64,000 nt of DNA, from positions 3,270,288 through 3,334,287 of the forward strand of contig NC_092676.1 of NCBI RefSeq assembly GCF_964355755.1, written 5' to 3'. Positions 24,501 through 36,480 of this stretch are shown here, piece by piece. The translations under genes were made by a program, and so were the position numbers. Origin of the DNA: Antedon mediterranea (Eukaryota > Echinodermata > Crinoidea > Comatulida > Antedonidae). The notes under the pieces were generated by a model. The model saw only the letters and a list, made by a program, of their open reading frames with translations, did not search any database and was not told the DNA's origin. Every line of letters begins with the position of its first letter. Within the stretch, counting starts at the first letter, position 1.

Positions 24501-25620
24501 GGGACAGTTATTATAGAACACAATTAAGAGTAAATTGTAGTTTTTATCAATTGGTTGTAGAAGAAATTTAAACACAGCAATGCAGTTCAGGTTAGTTAGT
24601 TGTTTAGGGCAAAATTAAACACAGGATTGCAGTTCAGTTTAGTTGGTTGTAGGTGAAATTTAAACACAGCAATACAGTTCAGTTTAGTTAGTTGTTTAGG
24701 GCAAAATAAAACATCAAATCTAACAGTGTAATTGGTTGAGAAATCATCTATTGGACAACACAATAATACAGGACATTCAAGTAGTTAGACATGTGTAGGG
24801 GGGCAGTTATTATAGAACACAATTAGGAGTAAATATTTTAGGCAAATCTAAAAGTATAATTGATTGAAAAATTATCTATTGAACAACTCAACAATACAGG
24901 ACATTAAAGTAGTCAGACATGTGTAGGGGTAAAGTTATTATAGAACACAATTAAGAGTACATATTTTAGACAAATCTAAAAGTCTAATTGATTGAGAAAT
25001 TATCTATTGAACAACTCAACAATACAGGACATTAAAGTAGTCAGACAAGTGTAGGGGTACAGTTATTATAGAACACAATTAAGAGTACATATTTTAGACA
25101 AATCTAAAAGTCTAATTGATTGAGAAATTATCTATTGAACAACTCAACAATACAGGACATTAAAGTAGTCAGACATGTGTAGGGGTACAGTTATTATAGA
25201 ACACAATTAAGAGTACATATTTTAGACAAATCTAAAAGTCTAATTGATTGAGAAATTATCTATTGAACAACTCAACAATACAGGACATTAAAGTAGTCAG
25301 ACATGTGTAGGGGTACAGTTATTATAGAGCACAATTAAGAGTACATATTTTCGACAAATCTAACAGTACTATTTGTTGAAAAATCATCTATTGAACAACC
25401 CAATAATACAGGAAATTCAAGTAGTTAGACATGTGTAGGGATACAGTTATTATAGAACACAACTAAGAGTACATATTTTAGACAAATCTAACAGAATAAT
25501 AATACAGGACATTCAAGTAGTTAGACATGTGTAGGGGTAATAGTTATTATAGAACACAATTAAGATTACTATTTTAGAAAAATCTAACAGTATAATTGGT
25601 TGAGACATTTTTGGTTGTAG
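18531..25620. repeat. Higher-order satellite array of 128-bp and 45-47-bp units
   Basis: Two unit types alternate: a 128-bp unit (AGACATGTGTAGGGGTACAG..) and 45-47-bp units (AGTTTAGTTGGTTGTAGG..AAACACAGCAAT). They form a larger repeat: the variant CATGTCTGGGG recurs at 19,921, 21,460, 23,095 and 24,491, giving a period of about 1.4-1.64 kb. Blocks at about 19,840-21,300, 21,380-22,900 and 23,010-24,300 are nearly identical. Confidence 0.9.
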
Positions 25621-27110
25621 GACACAATCATAGCAGTTCAGTTTAGTTTAGTTGGTTGTAGAACAAAATTAAACACAGCAATTCAGTTTAGTTGGTTGTA
25701 GGACAAAATTAAACAGAGCAGCTTAGTTTAGTTTAGTTGGTTGTAGAACACAATTTAACACAGCAGCACAGTTTAGTTTAGTAATTAAACAGAGAAATTT
25801 AGTTTAGTTGGTTTTAGGACACAATTAAACACAGCAGTTCAGTTTAGTTTAGAACAAAATAAACAGAGAAATTCAGTTTAGTTTAGTTGGTAGTAGGACA
25901 CAATTTAACAGAGTAATTAAGTTTATTTTATTTGGTTGTAGAACAACATTAAACACAGCAATTCTAATTTAGCTTAGTTGGCTGTAGGACACAATTAAAC
26001 AGAGTAATTCAGTTTAGTTTAGTTGGTTGTAAGACACAATTAAACAGAGCAATTCAGTTTAGTTTAGTTGGTTGTAAGACACAATTAAATATAGCACTTC
26101 AGTTTAGTTTAGTTGGTTTTAGGACACAATTAAACATAGCAATTCAGTGTAGTTTAGTTGGTTTTAGGACACAATTAAACATAGCAATTCAGTTTAGTTT
26201 AGTTGGTTTTAGGACACAATTAAACAGAGTAATTCAGTTTAGTTTAGTTGGTTGTAAGACACAATTAAACATAGCAATTCAGTTTAGTTTAGTTGGTTGT
26301 AAGACACAATTAAACAGAGCAATTCAGTTTAGTTTAGTTGGTTGTAGGACACAATTAAACATAGCAATTCAGTTTAGTTTAGTTGGTTTTAGGACACAAT
26401 TAAACAGAGTAATTCAGTTTAGTTTAGTTGGTTGTAAGACACAATTAAACATAGCAATTCAGTTTAGTTTAGTTGGTTGTAAGACACAATTAAACAGAGC
26501 AATTCAGTTTAGTTTAGTTGGTTTTAGGACACAATTAAACAGAGTAATTCAGTTTAGTTTAGTTGGTTGTAAGACACAATTAAACATAGCAATTCAGTTT
26601 AGTTTAGTTGGTTGTAAGACACAATTAAACAGAGCAATTCAGTTTAGTTTAGTTGGTTGTAGGACACAATTAAACAGAGCAATTCAGTTTAGTTTAGTTG
26701 GTTGTAGGACACAATTAAACACAGCAGTTCAGTTTAGTTTAGTTGGTTTTAGGACACAATTAAACACAGCAGTTCAGCTCAGTTCAGTTTAGTTGTTTGT
26801 AGAACAAAATGAAACAGAGCAATTCAGTTTAGTTTAGTTGGTTGTAGGACACAATTAAACAGAGCAATTCAGTTTAGCTTAGTTGGTTGTAGGACACAAT
26901 TAAACACAGCAATTCAGTTTAGTTTAGTTGGTTGTAGGACACAATTAAACATAGCAATTCAGGTTAGTTTAGTTGGTTGTAGGACACAATTAAACACAGC
27001 ATTTCAGTTTAGTCTAGTTGGTTGTAGAACAAAATTAAACACAGCAGTTCAGTTTAGTTTAGTTGGTTGTAGGACAAAATTAAACACAGCAGTTCAGGTT
27101 ATAGGACACA
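25621..27110. repeat. 45-bp tandem array, block 1
   Basis: About 33 copies of a 45-bp unit (GTTGGTTGTAGGACACAATT, then AAACAGAGCAATTCAGTTTA and a short tail). Variants such as TAAGACAC, TTTTAGGACAC, ATAGC and GAGTAATT alternate in runs, so groups of units were copied together. Confidence 0.92.
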
Positions 27111-28690
27111 ATTAAGAGTAAATATTTGAGACAAATCTAACAGAATAATTGGTTGAGAAATCTATCAATCTAATCTATTAGACAACACAATATTACAGCA
27201 CATTCAAGTAGTTAAACATGTGTAGGGGTAGAGTTCTTATAGAACCCATTTGGGAGTACATATTTTAAACAAATCTAACAGTATAATTGGTTGAGAAATC
27301 ATCTATAGAACAATCCAATAATACAGGACATTCAAGTATTTAGACATGTGTAGGGGTACAGTTATTGTAGAGCACAATTAAGAGTACATTGTAGTTTGAT
27401 CTATTGGTTGTAGGATAAATTTAAACACAGCAATGCAGTTCAGTTTAGTTAGTTGTTTAGGGCAAAATTAAACACAGGAATGCAGTTAATTTTAGTTGGT
27501 TGTAAGAGAAATTTAAACAGAGCAATGCAGTTCAGTTTAGTTAGTTGTTAAGGGCAAAATAAAAAATAGGAATGCAGTTCAGTTTAGTTGGTTGTATGAG
27601 AAATTTAAACACAGCAATGCAGTTCAATTAAGTTAGTTGTTAAGGGCAAAATTAAACATAGGAATGCAGTTCAGTTTAGTTGGTTGTATGAGAAATTTAA
27701 AGACAGCAATGCAGTTTAGTTTAGTTAGTTGTTAAGGGCAAAATTAAACATAGGAATGCAGTTCAGTTTAGTTGGTTGTATGAGAAATTTAAACACAGCA
27801 ATGCAGTTCAGTTTAGTTAGTTGTTAAGGGCAAAATTAAACATAGGAATGCAGTTCAGTTTAGTTGGTTTTATGAGAAACTTAAACACAGCAATGCAGTT
27901 CAGTTTAGTTGGTTGTATGAGAAATTTAAACACAGCAATGCAGTTCAGTTTAGTTGGTTGTATGAGAAATTTAAACACAGCAATGCAGTTCAGTTTAGTT
28001 GGTTGTATGAGAAATTTAAACACAGCAATGCAGTTCAGTTTAGTTAGTTGCTTTAGGACAAAGTTAAACAAAGAATTCAGTTTAGTTAATTACTTACGAC
28101 AAAATTAAACAGAGGAATGCAGTTCAATTTAGTTAGTTGTTTAGGGCAAAAATAAAACACAGCACATCTAACAGTATAATTGGTTGAGAAATCATCTGTA
28201 GAACAACTAAAAAATACAGGACAATCAAGTACTTAGATAGGTCTAGGGGTACAGTTATTATAGAACACAAGAGTACATATTTTAGACAAATCTAAAAGTA
28301 TAATTGGTTGAAAAATCATCCATTAAACAACCCAATAATACAGGACATTCAAGTAGTTAGACATGTGTAGGGGTACAGTTATTATATAACCCATTTTGGA
28401 GTACATATTTGACAACTCTAACAGTATAATTGGTTGAGAAATCATCTATTGAACAACCCAATAGCCATTCAAGTAGACATGTGTAAGGATACAGTTATTA
28501 TAGAACACAATTAAGAGTACATATTTTAGACAAATCTAACAGAATAATAATACAGGACATTCAAGTAGTTAGACATGTGTAGGGGTAATAGTTATTATAG
28601 AACACAATTAGGATTACATATTTTAGAAAAATCTAACAGTATAATTGGTTGAGACATTTTTGGTTGTAGGACGCAATCACAGCAGTTTAG
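27111..28690. repeat. Mixed 128-bp and 45-bp satellite between the two 45-bp blocks
   Basis: Contains a very regular run of 45-bp units at 27,840-28,040 (GTTGTATGAGAAATTTAAAC type). Because 45 is a multiple of three it stays open on both strands; this is an artefact of the repeat, not a gene. Confidence 0.88.
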
Positions 28691-30110
28691 TTTGGTTGGT
28701 TGTAGAACAAAATTAAACAGAGCAATTCAGTTTAGTTTAGTTGGTTGTAGGACAAAATTAAACACAGCAGCTTAGTTTAGTTTAGTTGGTTGTAGAACAC
28801 AATTTAACACAGCAGCACAGTTTAGTTTAGTAATTAAACAGAGAAATTTAGTTTAGTTGGTTTTAGGACACAATTAAACACAGCAGTTCAGTTTAGTTTA
28901 GAACAAAATAAACAGAGAAATTCAGTTTAGTTTAGTTGGTTGTAGGACACAATTTAACAGAGTAATTCAGTTTGTTTTATTTGGTTGTAGAACAACATTA
29001 AACACAGCAATTCTAATTTAGCTTAGTTGGCTGTAGGACACAATTAAACAGAGTAATTCAGTTTAGTTTAGTTGGTTGTAAGACACAATTAAATATAGCA
29101 ATTCAGTTTAGTTTAGTTGGTTTTAGGACACAATTAAACATAGCAATTCAGTGTAGTTTAGTTGGTTTTAGGACACAATTAAACATAGCAATTCAGTTTA
29201 GTTTAGTTGGTTTTAGGACACAATTAAACAGAGTAATTCAGTTTAGTTTAGTTGGTTGTAAGACACAATTAAACATAGCAATTCAGTTTAGTTTAGTTGG
29301 TTGTAGGACACAATTAAACAGAGCAATTCAGTTTAGTTTAGTTGGTTGTAGGACACAATTAAACAGAGCAATTCAGTTTAGTTTAGTTGGTTTTAGGACA
29401 CAATTAAACAGAGCAATTCAGTTTAGTTTAGTTGGTTGTAGGACACAATTAAACAGAGCAATTCAGTTTAGTTTAGTTGGTTTTAGGACACAATTAAACA
29501 CAGCAGTTCAGCTCAGTTCAGTTTAGTTGTTTGTAGAACAAAATGAAACAGAGCAATTCAGTTTAGTTTAGTTGGTTGTAAGACACAATTAAACAGAGCA
29601 ATTCAGTTTAGTTTAGTTGGTTGTAGGACACAATTAAACAGAGCAATTCAGGTTAGTTTAGTTGGTTTTAGGACACAATTAAACAGAGCAATTCAGTTTA
29701 GTTTAGTTGGTTGTAGGACACAATTAAACATAGCAATTCAGTTTAGTTTAGTTGGTTTTAGGACACAATTAAACATAGCAATTCAGTGTAGTTTAGTTGG
29801 TTGTAGGACACAATTAAACAGAGCAATTCAGTTTAGTTTAGTTGGTTGTAGGACACAATTAAACATAGCAATTCAGTTTAGTTTAGTTGGTTGTAGGACA
29901 CAATTAAACAGAGCAATTCAGGTTAGTTTAGTTGGTTGTAGGACACAATTAAACAGAGCAATTCAGTTTAGTTTAGTTGGTTGTAGGACACAATTAAACA
30001 TAGCAGTTCAGTTTAGTCTAGTTTGTTGTAGAACAAAATTAAACAGAGCAATTCAGTTTAGATTAGTTGGTTGTAGGACACAATTAAACACAGCAATTCA
30101 TCTATTAGCC
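28691..30110. repeat. 45-bp tandem array, block 2 (copy of block 1)
   Basis: Entry and exit sequences match block 1: AATCTAACAGAATAATAATA at about 25,490 and 28,535, and the GAGTAAATATTTGAGAC stretch at about 27,113 and 30,477. A segment of about 3 kb was duplicated and its unit count then drifted. Confidence 0.9.
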
Positions 30111-31480
30111 AAAACAATAATACAGAGCATTCAAATATTTAGACATATGTAGGGGTACAGTTATTGTAGACAACAATTAAGATAATATATTTTAGACAAA
30201 TTTAAAAGTATAATTGGTTGGGAAATTATCTAGTAGACAACAAAACAATACAGAACATTCATATATTTAGACTTGTGCAATTCAGTTTAGTTTAGTTGGT
30301 TGTAAGACACAATTAAACATAGCAATTCAGTTTAGTTTAGTTGGTTGTAAGACAAAATTAAATAGAGAAGTTTATTTAAGTGGTTGTAGAACAAAATTAA
30401 ACAGAGCAATTCAGTTTAGTTTAGTTGGTTGTAGGACAAAATTAAACACAGCAGTTCAGGTTATAGGACACAATTAAGAGTAAATATTTGAGACAAATCT
30501 AACAGAATAATTGGTTGAGAAATCTATCAATCTAATCTATTAGACAACACAATATTACAGCACATTCAAGTAGTTAAACATGTGTAGGGGTAGAGTTCTT
30601 ATAGAACCCATTTGGGAGTACATATTTTAAACATATTTAACAGTGTAATTGGTTAAGAAATTATCTATTAGACAACACAATAATACAGAGCATTCAAGTA
30701 GTTAGACATGTGTAGGGGGACAGTTATTATAGAACACAATTAAGAGTACATTGTAGTTTGATCTATTGGTTGTAGGATAAATTTAAACACAGCAATGCAG
30801 TTCAGTTTAGTTAGTTGCTTAAGGACAAAGTTAAACAAAGGAATTCAGTTTAGTTTTGTTAGTTCTTACAACAAAATTAAAGAGAGGAATGCAGTTTAAT
30901 TTAGTTAGTTGTTTAGAGCAAAATAAAAAACAGCAAATCTAACACTATAAATGGTTAAGAACTTTTAGACAAAACAATTATACATGGTACAGTTATTATA
31001 GAACACAATTAGGAGTAAATATTTTAGACAAATCTGAAGTATAATTAGTTGAGAAATTCTATATGAACCAACCCAATAATACAGGACATTCAAGTTGTTA
31101 GACATGTGTAGGGGTACAGTTATTATAGAGCACAATTAAGACTCGAATACATATTTTAGACAAATCTAACAGTATAATTTGGTTGAGAAATCATCTAATA
31201 GACAGCACAATAATACAGGAAATTCTAGTAGTTCACATTTGTAGGGAGGGGTACAGATATTATAGAACACAATTAGGAGTACATATTTTAGACAAATCTA
31301 ACATTAAAACTGGTTGAGTAATCATCTATAGAACAACCCAACAATACAGGACATTCAAGTAGTTAGACAGGTATAGGGGTACAGTTATTATAAAACATAT
31401 ATACTAGACAAATCTACCAATACAACTGTTTGAAAAATCATTTATTAGACAATTAAACAATACAGGACACTTAACTAATT
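30111..31480. repeat. Degenerate right end of the satellite
   Basis: Diverged 128-bp units with scattered 45-bp units. Decay increases toward 31,480, as expected at the edge of an array kept uniform by unequal exchange. Confidence 0.8.
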
Positions 31481-31668
31481 TCTTGGAAAAAAACAATTAC
31501 CAATTTAATTATACACCCAAATGCAAAAACCAAAAGTAACTATTGTTAAACAACTGTACTTTTAGTAGTATTATTGATACAATTTTAATGTTTGCAGTCA
31601 ATTAAATGAACACTTAACATGCTTATTGTGAAACCTGGTTAAATCCTGCAATATTCTTCTACCCACAG

Positions 31669-32050
31669 TGTGTTGCTGTTTGGACTGTCATTGAAGGAGC
31701 ATTTTCATAGAATGAGCATACTGAAGTAGAAGTCTAAATGTATTCACCTATTCATTTGAAACTCATCAACATTATACAGCAGCAGCTCCATAGTGTTTGG
31801 TTGCATGAATGATTGGCCAGGACTTGTATTCAATGACATTTTTTAACAAACGTTACATAGATGCTTACATAGGTCTTAATTCTTTAGCCTTTCCAGGTTA
31901 AACTATTAAATGTGTTACCTTTTATAAGAAATAATTATTTTGAATTAATTTAAGCTCTTCCCTTACAGTTTGTTTTTTAGTATTTTGTAAGTTTTATTTT
32001 AATTTTTCATTAAATTAAATCAAAGATGAAATAAAGTTATAAAAGTTGTC
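31669..32050 (+). other. Candidate terminal exon with polyadenylation signal
   Basis: Begins after TTCTTCTACCCACAG, a good acceptor. AATAAA at 32,030-32,035 is followed by TGTGTGCACCTGCTTTT, a plausible GU-rich downstream element. It has no long frame. It could be the last exon of a transcript starting with the modules at 15-18 kb, which would place the satellite in an intron. Needs RNA evidence. Confidence 0.3.
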
Positions 32051-33334
32051 TTCAATTCTGTGTGCACCTGCTTTTATCTAATACATACAGCTACAGATGA
32101 AGGCTGCAGTGGGGTTCTAGTCATTCCATTTATTACTATTCTCTCCTTATTTTGCTCACACTGGGCAACTATTTAAAAAGCTCATCATCCTAAAGTTAAA
32201 TGACTTGCATTAATTTTATTAATCTTCAGTGTTCATGTTTTTGGAAGACAGTACATCTTTAAGTCAATGTGATTGGTTTTTTTAAACTGGTTATATATAC
32301 TTGTTAAACCTTATTTCTGATTTACTTTAAACTGAAACCTTTTGTTTTGCTGAAAAGGGTCAAGTCATGACAAGTGCTTTTGCACTTCTGGACTTGATCC
32401 TGACTGCCATAATTATGAGGTTTACTACATTAAACATGAATTAAAAATGAATTATGAGAACCCTAGCACATGATGATGTTTATGGATGGAGTTGTTGATT
32501 TTCTTGTCCATAATTCTTGTAACATCCAAAGTTGTATAACACTGCATCAGTGTTGTCCACAGCGTAGGTCTATTAGTGTCTGTCAACATATGGTTTTTAT
32601 TATATAAAATGTTATCAACTACATGTTATTAACATGCTCCAATGTTATTTTCTATTTATTTTCGACCAAAAACAAGTTAAAAAAACAATCTTGTATAGTC
32701 AATGTATTCAATTATAATCTCTATTCATCCGTTTAAAAAGAAATATAACATCATGTTTGCATGTACTTGATAACATTTTGTCATACAAACTTACTTGGTG
32801 TAGATTACTGTAGAAGCTTACTAAACTTAATCTAGGTACTTGGAAATAGTAACCCACCCCACCCTCAGCTTTGTACGTCACTAATTTATTGAGAAAAATA
32901 CAAAACTACAGTAAAGTAAACACATTTGCTGATTTACCTTTATTAATTAGTTTTTATTAATGATTTTGACACCTTGTTTCAAGTTAAACACAGGCCTACT
33001 ACTATCATTTGCTATTTATTACTGTATTTTGTATTCTCATCATCATCTTTTATTATTAGTATTTCTGCACAGCGTCAGCTACATCATCTTCATTGATTCC
33101 AGACAAGACAAATGTTCTTCCACCAACATTATTAGTTGGTTATTATTCTCAACTAACTTTTAGGATGGGCTTTAAAACTTTCACATCTTTTAATAATATA
33201 TTATAATATCACAACCTAAAAGAAATAAAATAATTATTTAACAATTTGCATAACACATTTAGAAATAAAATTAAACACAGGTATTAGTTATTACTAAAAG
33301 GTACTGTAGTGTAAAACACATACAGCATAAAAAA
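32051..33334. other. Unique DNA in the right part of the insertion, no gene seen
   Basis: Ordinary AT-rich sequence with short frames only, including one of 67 codons at 32,960 with no recognisable domain. Confidence 0.4.
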
Positions 33335-33600
33335 GCCTTGCATAAGGCCTACCTAGGCTAGGCCTAGTCCTGTATAGCCTACAGACAGGCCCTGCCTAGC
33401 TAGGGCCTACCTACCTATGTAGGCTACAGGCCTAGTAGGTTAGGCCTAAGCCTAGGTCCTCTATTAAGCTAGGCCTAGTAGCCTACTACTACTAGGCCTA
33501 TAGGCCTAGGCTAGGCTTGCCTATGATAAGCCCTATAGGCCTAGGCCGGGCCTAGGGCCTACCTAGGCCTAGCCTAGCTAGGCTATAATCAAATGATTTA
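33335..33600. repeat. TAGGCCTA-rich island, right
   Basis: Dense overlapping TAGGCCTA, CTAGGC and GCCTAG motifs, the same composition as the island at 14,258-14,790. Confidence 0.8.
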
Positions 33601-33839
33601 TTTGATTTGAAAAGACTTCGAGTCTAACAACAAAGCCCCGATATGGGTAAAAACCCTACCTGCCTAGGCTCCTAGCCTATGTTTGGTACAAAAAAATACA
33701 CAAAATTACGTACATTAATTATTTTTTATAAATAAATAAAGTTGTTGGAAAGCCTGAAATCCGTGGCAAATGGCAAATCATAATTTCATCGCACATCACA
33801 TTTCCTTTCAATTTTCGAAGAAGAAATAACGGAAGTGAC

Positions 33840-34017
33840 GTCACATGGGCAATGAAAACTCCAACGTAGCAAACGTCCATAGCCAACGTAGCAAAATGAC
33901 AGTAGCAAACGGCCAAAAAGTCTTGAATTCGTAGCAATCGGCCATTTGAGTTCTTCAGAACGTAGCAATCGGCCATTTGAGTTCTTCAGAACGTAGCAAT
34001 CGGCCAACAAGATCTGG
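33840..34017. repeat. Right arm of the giant insertion
   Basis: CGTAGCAATCGGCC recurs three times here (two of them in tandem 37-bp units with ATTTGAGTTCTTCAGAA), plus AGCAAACGGCCAAAAAG. Read in reverse these match GGCC(G)TTTGCTACG at the left arm. Confidence 0.65.
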
Positions 34018-34035
34018 ATATATATATATATATAA

Positions 34036-34085
<50 letters not shown>

Positions 34086-34095
34086 TTCCTCCATG
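34018..34095. repeat. (TA)n and right half of the palindromic target site
   Basis: About 60 bp of TA repeats, then TATATTTCCTCCATG, the exact reverse complement of 12,750-12,764. Confidence 0.85.
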
Positions 34096-34145
34096 ATCAA
34101 ACTAGTTTGACAAAAACAGTGTAATGTGGCCAAATATGTCGTTAG

Positions 34146-34686
34146 GTGGTTTCCCGAATGATCGTAAAATCAAAACGGAACTTCGTGAGATGGTTTCCCG
34201 AAAGATCGTAAAATCAAGCGGTACTGGGTATGACTAACTAGCGTTCTTGTCACCAACTAGTCAACCATTCATAGAAGTAATGTTTGTTAGTATAAATAAT
34301 TTTGAGTTAATAAGAATAAGATATAAGGAAGAAAAGCAAAGAGACTATGGAGCGGCTATTCCTGAATATACAATACTAAGTATCGGAGTTTGAAATTATA
34401 GATTTTAGGCGAAACATTACTATATATATGCCTAGTGTGTAAACATTTTGACATAATTTCATTAAACATCCACATACAGTACAACTCTTCTTAACACATT
34501 TTTTTTCAATCTTCTATCAACTAAAAGTCGTAGTTAGTCATGTCTCGGGTCACATTCTATGGTCACCGTACTATACAGATAGGCTACTACATCAGTACTT
34601 CTATGAATGGATGACTAGTTGGTGACAATAACGCTAGTTGGTCATACTCAGTACTGTTTTGATTTTACGATCTTTCGGGAAACCAC
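34146..34686. mobile_element. Foldback element, left arm partly deleted
   Basis: Ends are GTGGTTTCCCGA and TCGGGAAACCAC. The right arm (about 34,425-34,686) is complete, while the left arm (34,146-34,278) is short and has a doubled end motif. The copy at 44,815-45,225 shows the reverse: complete left arm, same centre, no right arm. The parent had arms of about 260 bp around a centre of about 150 bp. Confidence 0.75.
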
Positions 34687-35105
34687 ATCACAACTGATAG
34701 AAAGGTGAATGAACTATTGATGAAATATGGAAAATCCGACGGAAACATTAAGCCACACAAGAAATAAGATTATTTTGTATCTATGACCTAATATAACTGT
34801 GGTGGGACTAGCTACTGTAGTTACATTCCGATATGGCTGATTAACTAATAGAATGACGTAATGCTTAAACAGCATAAATATGGAGGAAGATTTGTACTCG
34901 GCATACATTGTCGGTACGGTGTTATACATCATGATATTGTAACAAGCCAGCGATGTTGTAAAGTACAAATGAATTTAGCTGATTGTCGTTATTTTGTACT
35001 ATTTTTTGTTTGTTTCGTACATTCTTGATAGAAAAAATAATTTAAACTGATCTAAAGATATAATTGTTTGGAACTCAACCGTCGCAAGAATCTACACAGT
35101 TTATA
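34687..35105. other. Upstream region of long gene 1
   Basis: No family upstream box is visible; the foldback element lies where it would be expected, so the promoter may be lost or different. Confidence 0.4.
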
Positions 35106-36284
35106 ATGGCTCATCATCAAAATTGGATATTTCTGATTATATCTTATAGTATATATCACTACTGTTGTGCACAGTCCTACGTTTTTACTGAAAATCCACA
35201 ATCAGTTTTCGTTGCAGAGGGACAAACAGCCACGTTTTCGTGTGAATGGACACCAACATTGAAGGAAACACATACCGTTACATGGTCAGCATTCCCTCAT
35301 GCTGATACGCCTAAACGAATTGCAAGTTCAACATCAAAATACAATCTAACAAATAAAGCAACGTCATCATATCTTTCCATTTTTAATGTTGATTCTGATG
35401 ATATAGGAAAATACCGGTGTGATATCTGGGAAGGGCAAGGTGATTCATACAGTGTTTCTCGAGAGGCTTATGTAGGAGAACTAACATGCAGTGATGATAG
35501 AGAAATGGGAACAACGCTGAAATGTTCTTATCATTCTTATCCTTCAGATATAAATATTGATTTAATTTGGTATAAAGACGGAAATTTAATTTTATCAAAA
35601 GCACACCACAAGGTTTTAGAATCAAGAGCATTGACTGTCCAAGACGATGGAGCTGTATTTACTTGTAAAGCTGTCATACAACATCAAGTGGTAGGAACTT
35701 GTGAAACTACTCCGCTAGTAGTTCCTATCGATGCAAAGATTGAACAATCGCCACCAGGTCCACTTCAGGTTGGGGATAGCTTTAATCTTACGTGCTCAGG
35801 GAAAGGTAATCCTGATTATTATAGGTATGACTGGACGTGGAATGACAACGTAGTAGCATCTTCAACAACTAAATTATTTACAAATGTACTTACCGTAAAT
35901 AATATATCCATTATTAATGCCAATAACAAACAAGTTACTTGTACTATTAATCGTAGCGGTCGCAACAGCAGTACAGCGAGTCATACAATAATCATTTTAA
36001 AATCTAGTAATATCTTGGAAGGTGAGAATACAACACTAATGATTGTGATCAGTTTATTAATAACTTTAATCGCCGTTTCTGTAATGATAACACTGTACAT
36101 GTGTTTTCAAAACAGAAACGTATCTAGGGACAACATAATTTCATCAAATCGACCACTGAACAATATTGGAAACAATTACGAGTATATTACAAAATCAGAC
36201 AATAACACACATGAGTATGATTATACCATATATCCGGACCTCCCCACCACTAAGCACGTCACTGCTTCAATATTATTGAAGTAG
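35106..36284 (+). CDS. IgSF receptor, three Ig domains, short stalk, truncated tail (long gene 1)
   Basis: 392 codons from MAHHQNW; an upstream in-frame ATG at 35,064 is in the leader. Signal peptide to about 25, domain 1 (FSCEW; DDIGKYRCD), domain 2 (LKCSY; LIWYKDG; DDGAVFTC), domain 3 (SPPGPLQVGDSFNLTC; WTWND; QVTCTINRSGRNSS), then almost no stalk, membrane helix 311-332 and a 60-residue tail with NYEYI and EYDYTIYP. The Thr-rich stalk of genes 0 and 3 is missing. The tail stops at SILLK: against gene 3 there are 2 extra nt near 36,270, and the lost part of the tail is still readable after the stop. Probably still a membrane receptor with one or two tyrosine motifs. Confidence 0.82.
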   Translation: MAHHQNWIFLIISYSIYHYCCAQSYVFTENPQSVFVAEGQTATFSCEWTPTLKETHTVTWSAFPHADTPKRIASSTSKYNLTNKATSSYLSIFNVDSDDIGKYRCDIWEGQGDSYSVSREAYVGELTCSDDREMGTTLKCSYHSYPSDINIDLIWYKDGNLILSKAHHKVLESRALTVQDDGAVFTCKAVIQHQVVGTCETTPLVVPIDAKIEQSPPGPLQVGDSFNLTCSGKGNPDYYRYDWTWNDNVVASSTTKLFTNVLTVNNISIINANNKQVTCTINRSGRNSSTASHTIIILKSSNILEGENTTLMIVISLLITLIAVSVMITLYMCFQNRNVSRDNIISSNRPLNNIGNNYEYITKSDNNTHEYDYTIYPDLPTTKHVTASILLK

Positions 36285-36480
36285 TCGATTGTTCGCAACA
36301 TGGGCAAACAAATACCAAAGCAATATAACGGATGTTGCATTACCACAAAAAAACATTTCCAGCGAAAAAGCCAAGCAGGAAAACGGTAAATTGCGGGATA
36401 AAGGTCACAGGAATGCGAAAATGAATAATTATTATATTATCCGTATGATCAGAAAAGTGGAGTTGAAGTCAGTCTAAATA
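36285..36480 (+). pseudogene. Lost distal tail of long gene 1
   Basis: In another frame the sequence reads SNITDVALPQKNISSEKAKQ, matching SNITAEYDNVALQPADICSE of gene 3. Part of the ancestral cytoplasmic tail cut off by the 2-nt insertion upstream. Confidence 0.7.

Larger units (their letters stand above)
12784..34017. mobile_element. 21.2-kb insertion at a (TA)n palindrome, mostly satellite
   Basis: The flanks (12,001-12,783 and 34,018-34,270) are contiguous in the duplicated unit at 43,870-44,900, so this whole block is extra in unit 1. Both inner ends carry several copies of a GGCC(G)TTTGCTACG motif in largely inverted orientation, and a TAGGCCTA-rich island lies inside each end. Between them are exon-like modules and about 15 kb of tandem repeats. 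No transposase or other long frame is visible. It may be a giant non-autonomous element or a transposed genomic segment that later swelled by tandem amplification. Deletion from unit 2 is the alternative. Confidence 0.65.

Noticed and set aside
27817-28108. Open frames on both strands with a 15-residue repeat
   Set aside because: They follow from the 45-bp satellite period. Frames remain open on both strands and nothing marks a start or stop as functional.
18531-31480. CRISPR-like regular repeats
   Set aside because: The units are contiguous satellites without unique spacers in a eukaryotic sequence.
12750-34095. Helitron or Polinton origin of the 21-kb insertion
   Set aside because: I see no Rep/helicase, integrase, polymerase or capsid frame, and the (TA)n borders do not match a Helitron-type insertion.
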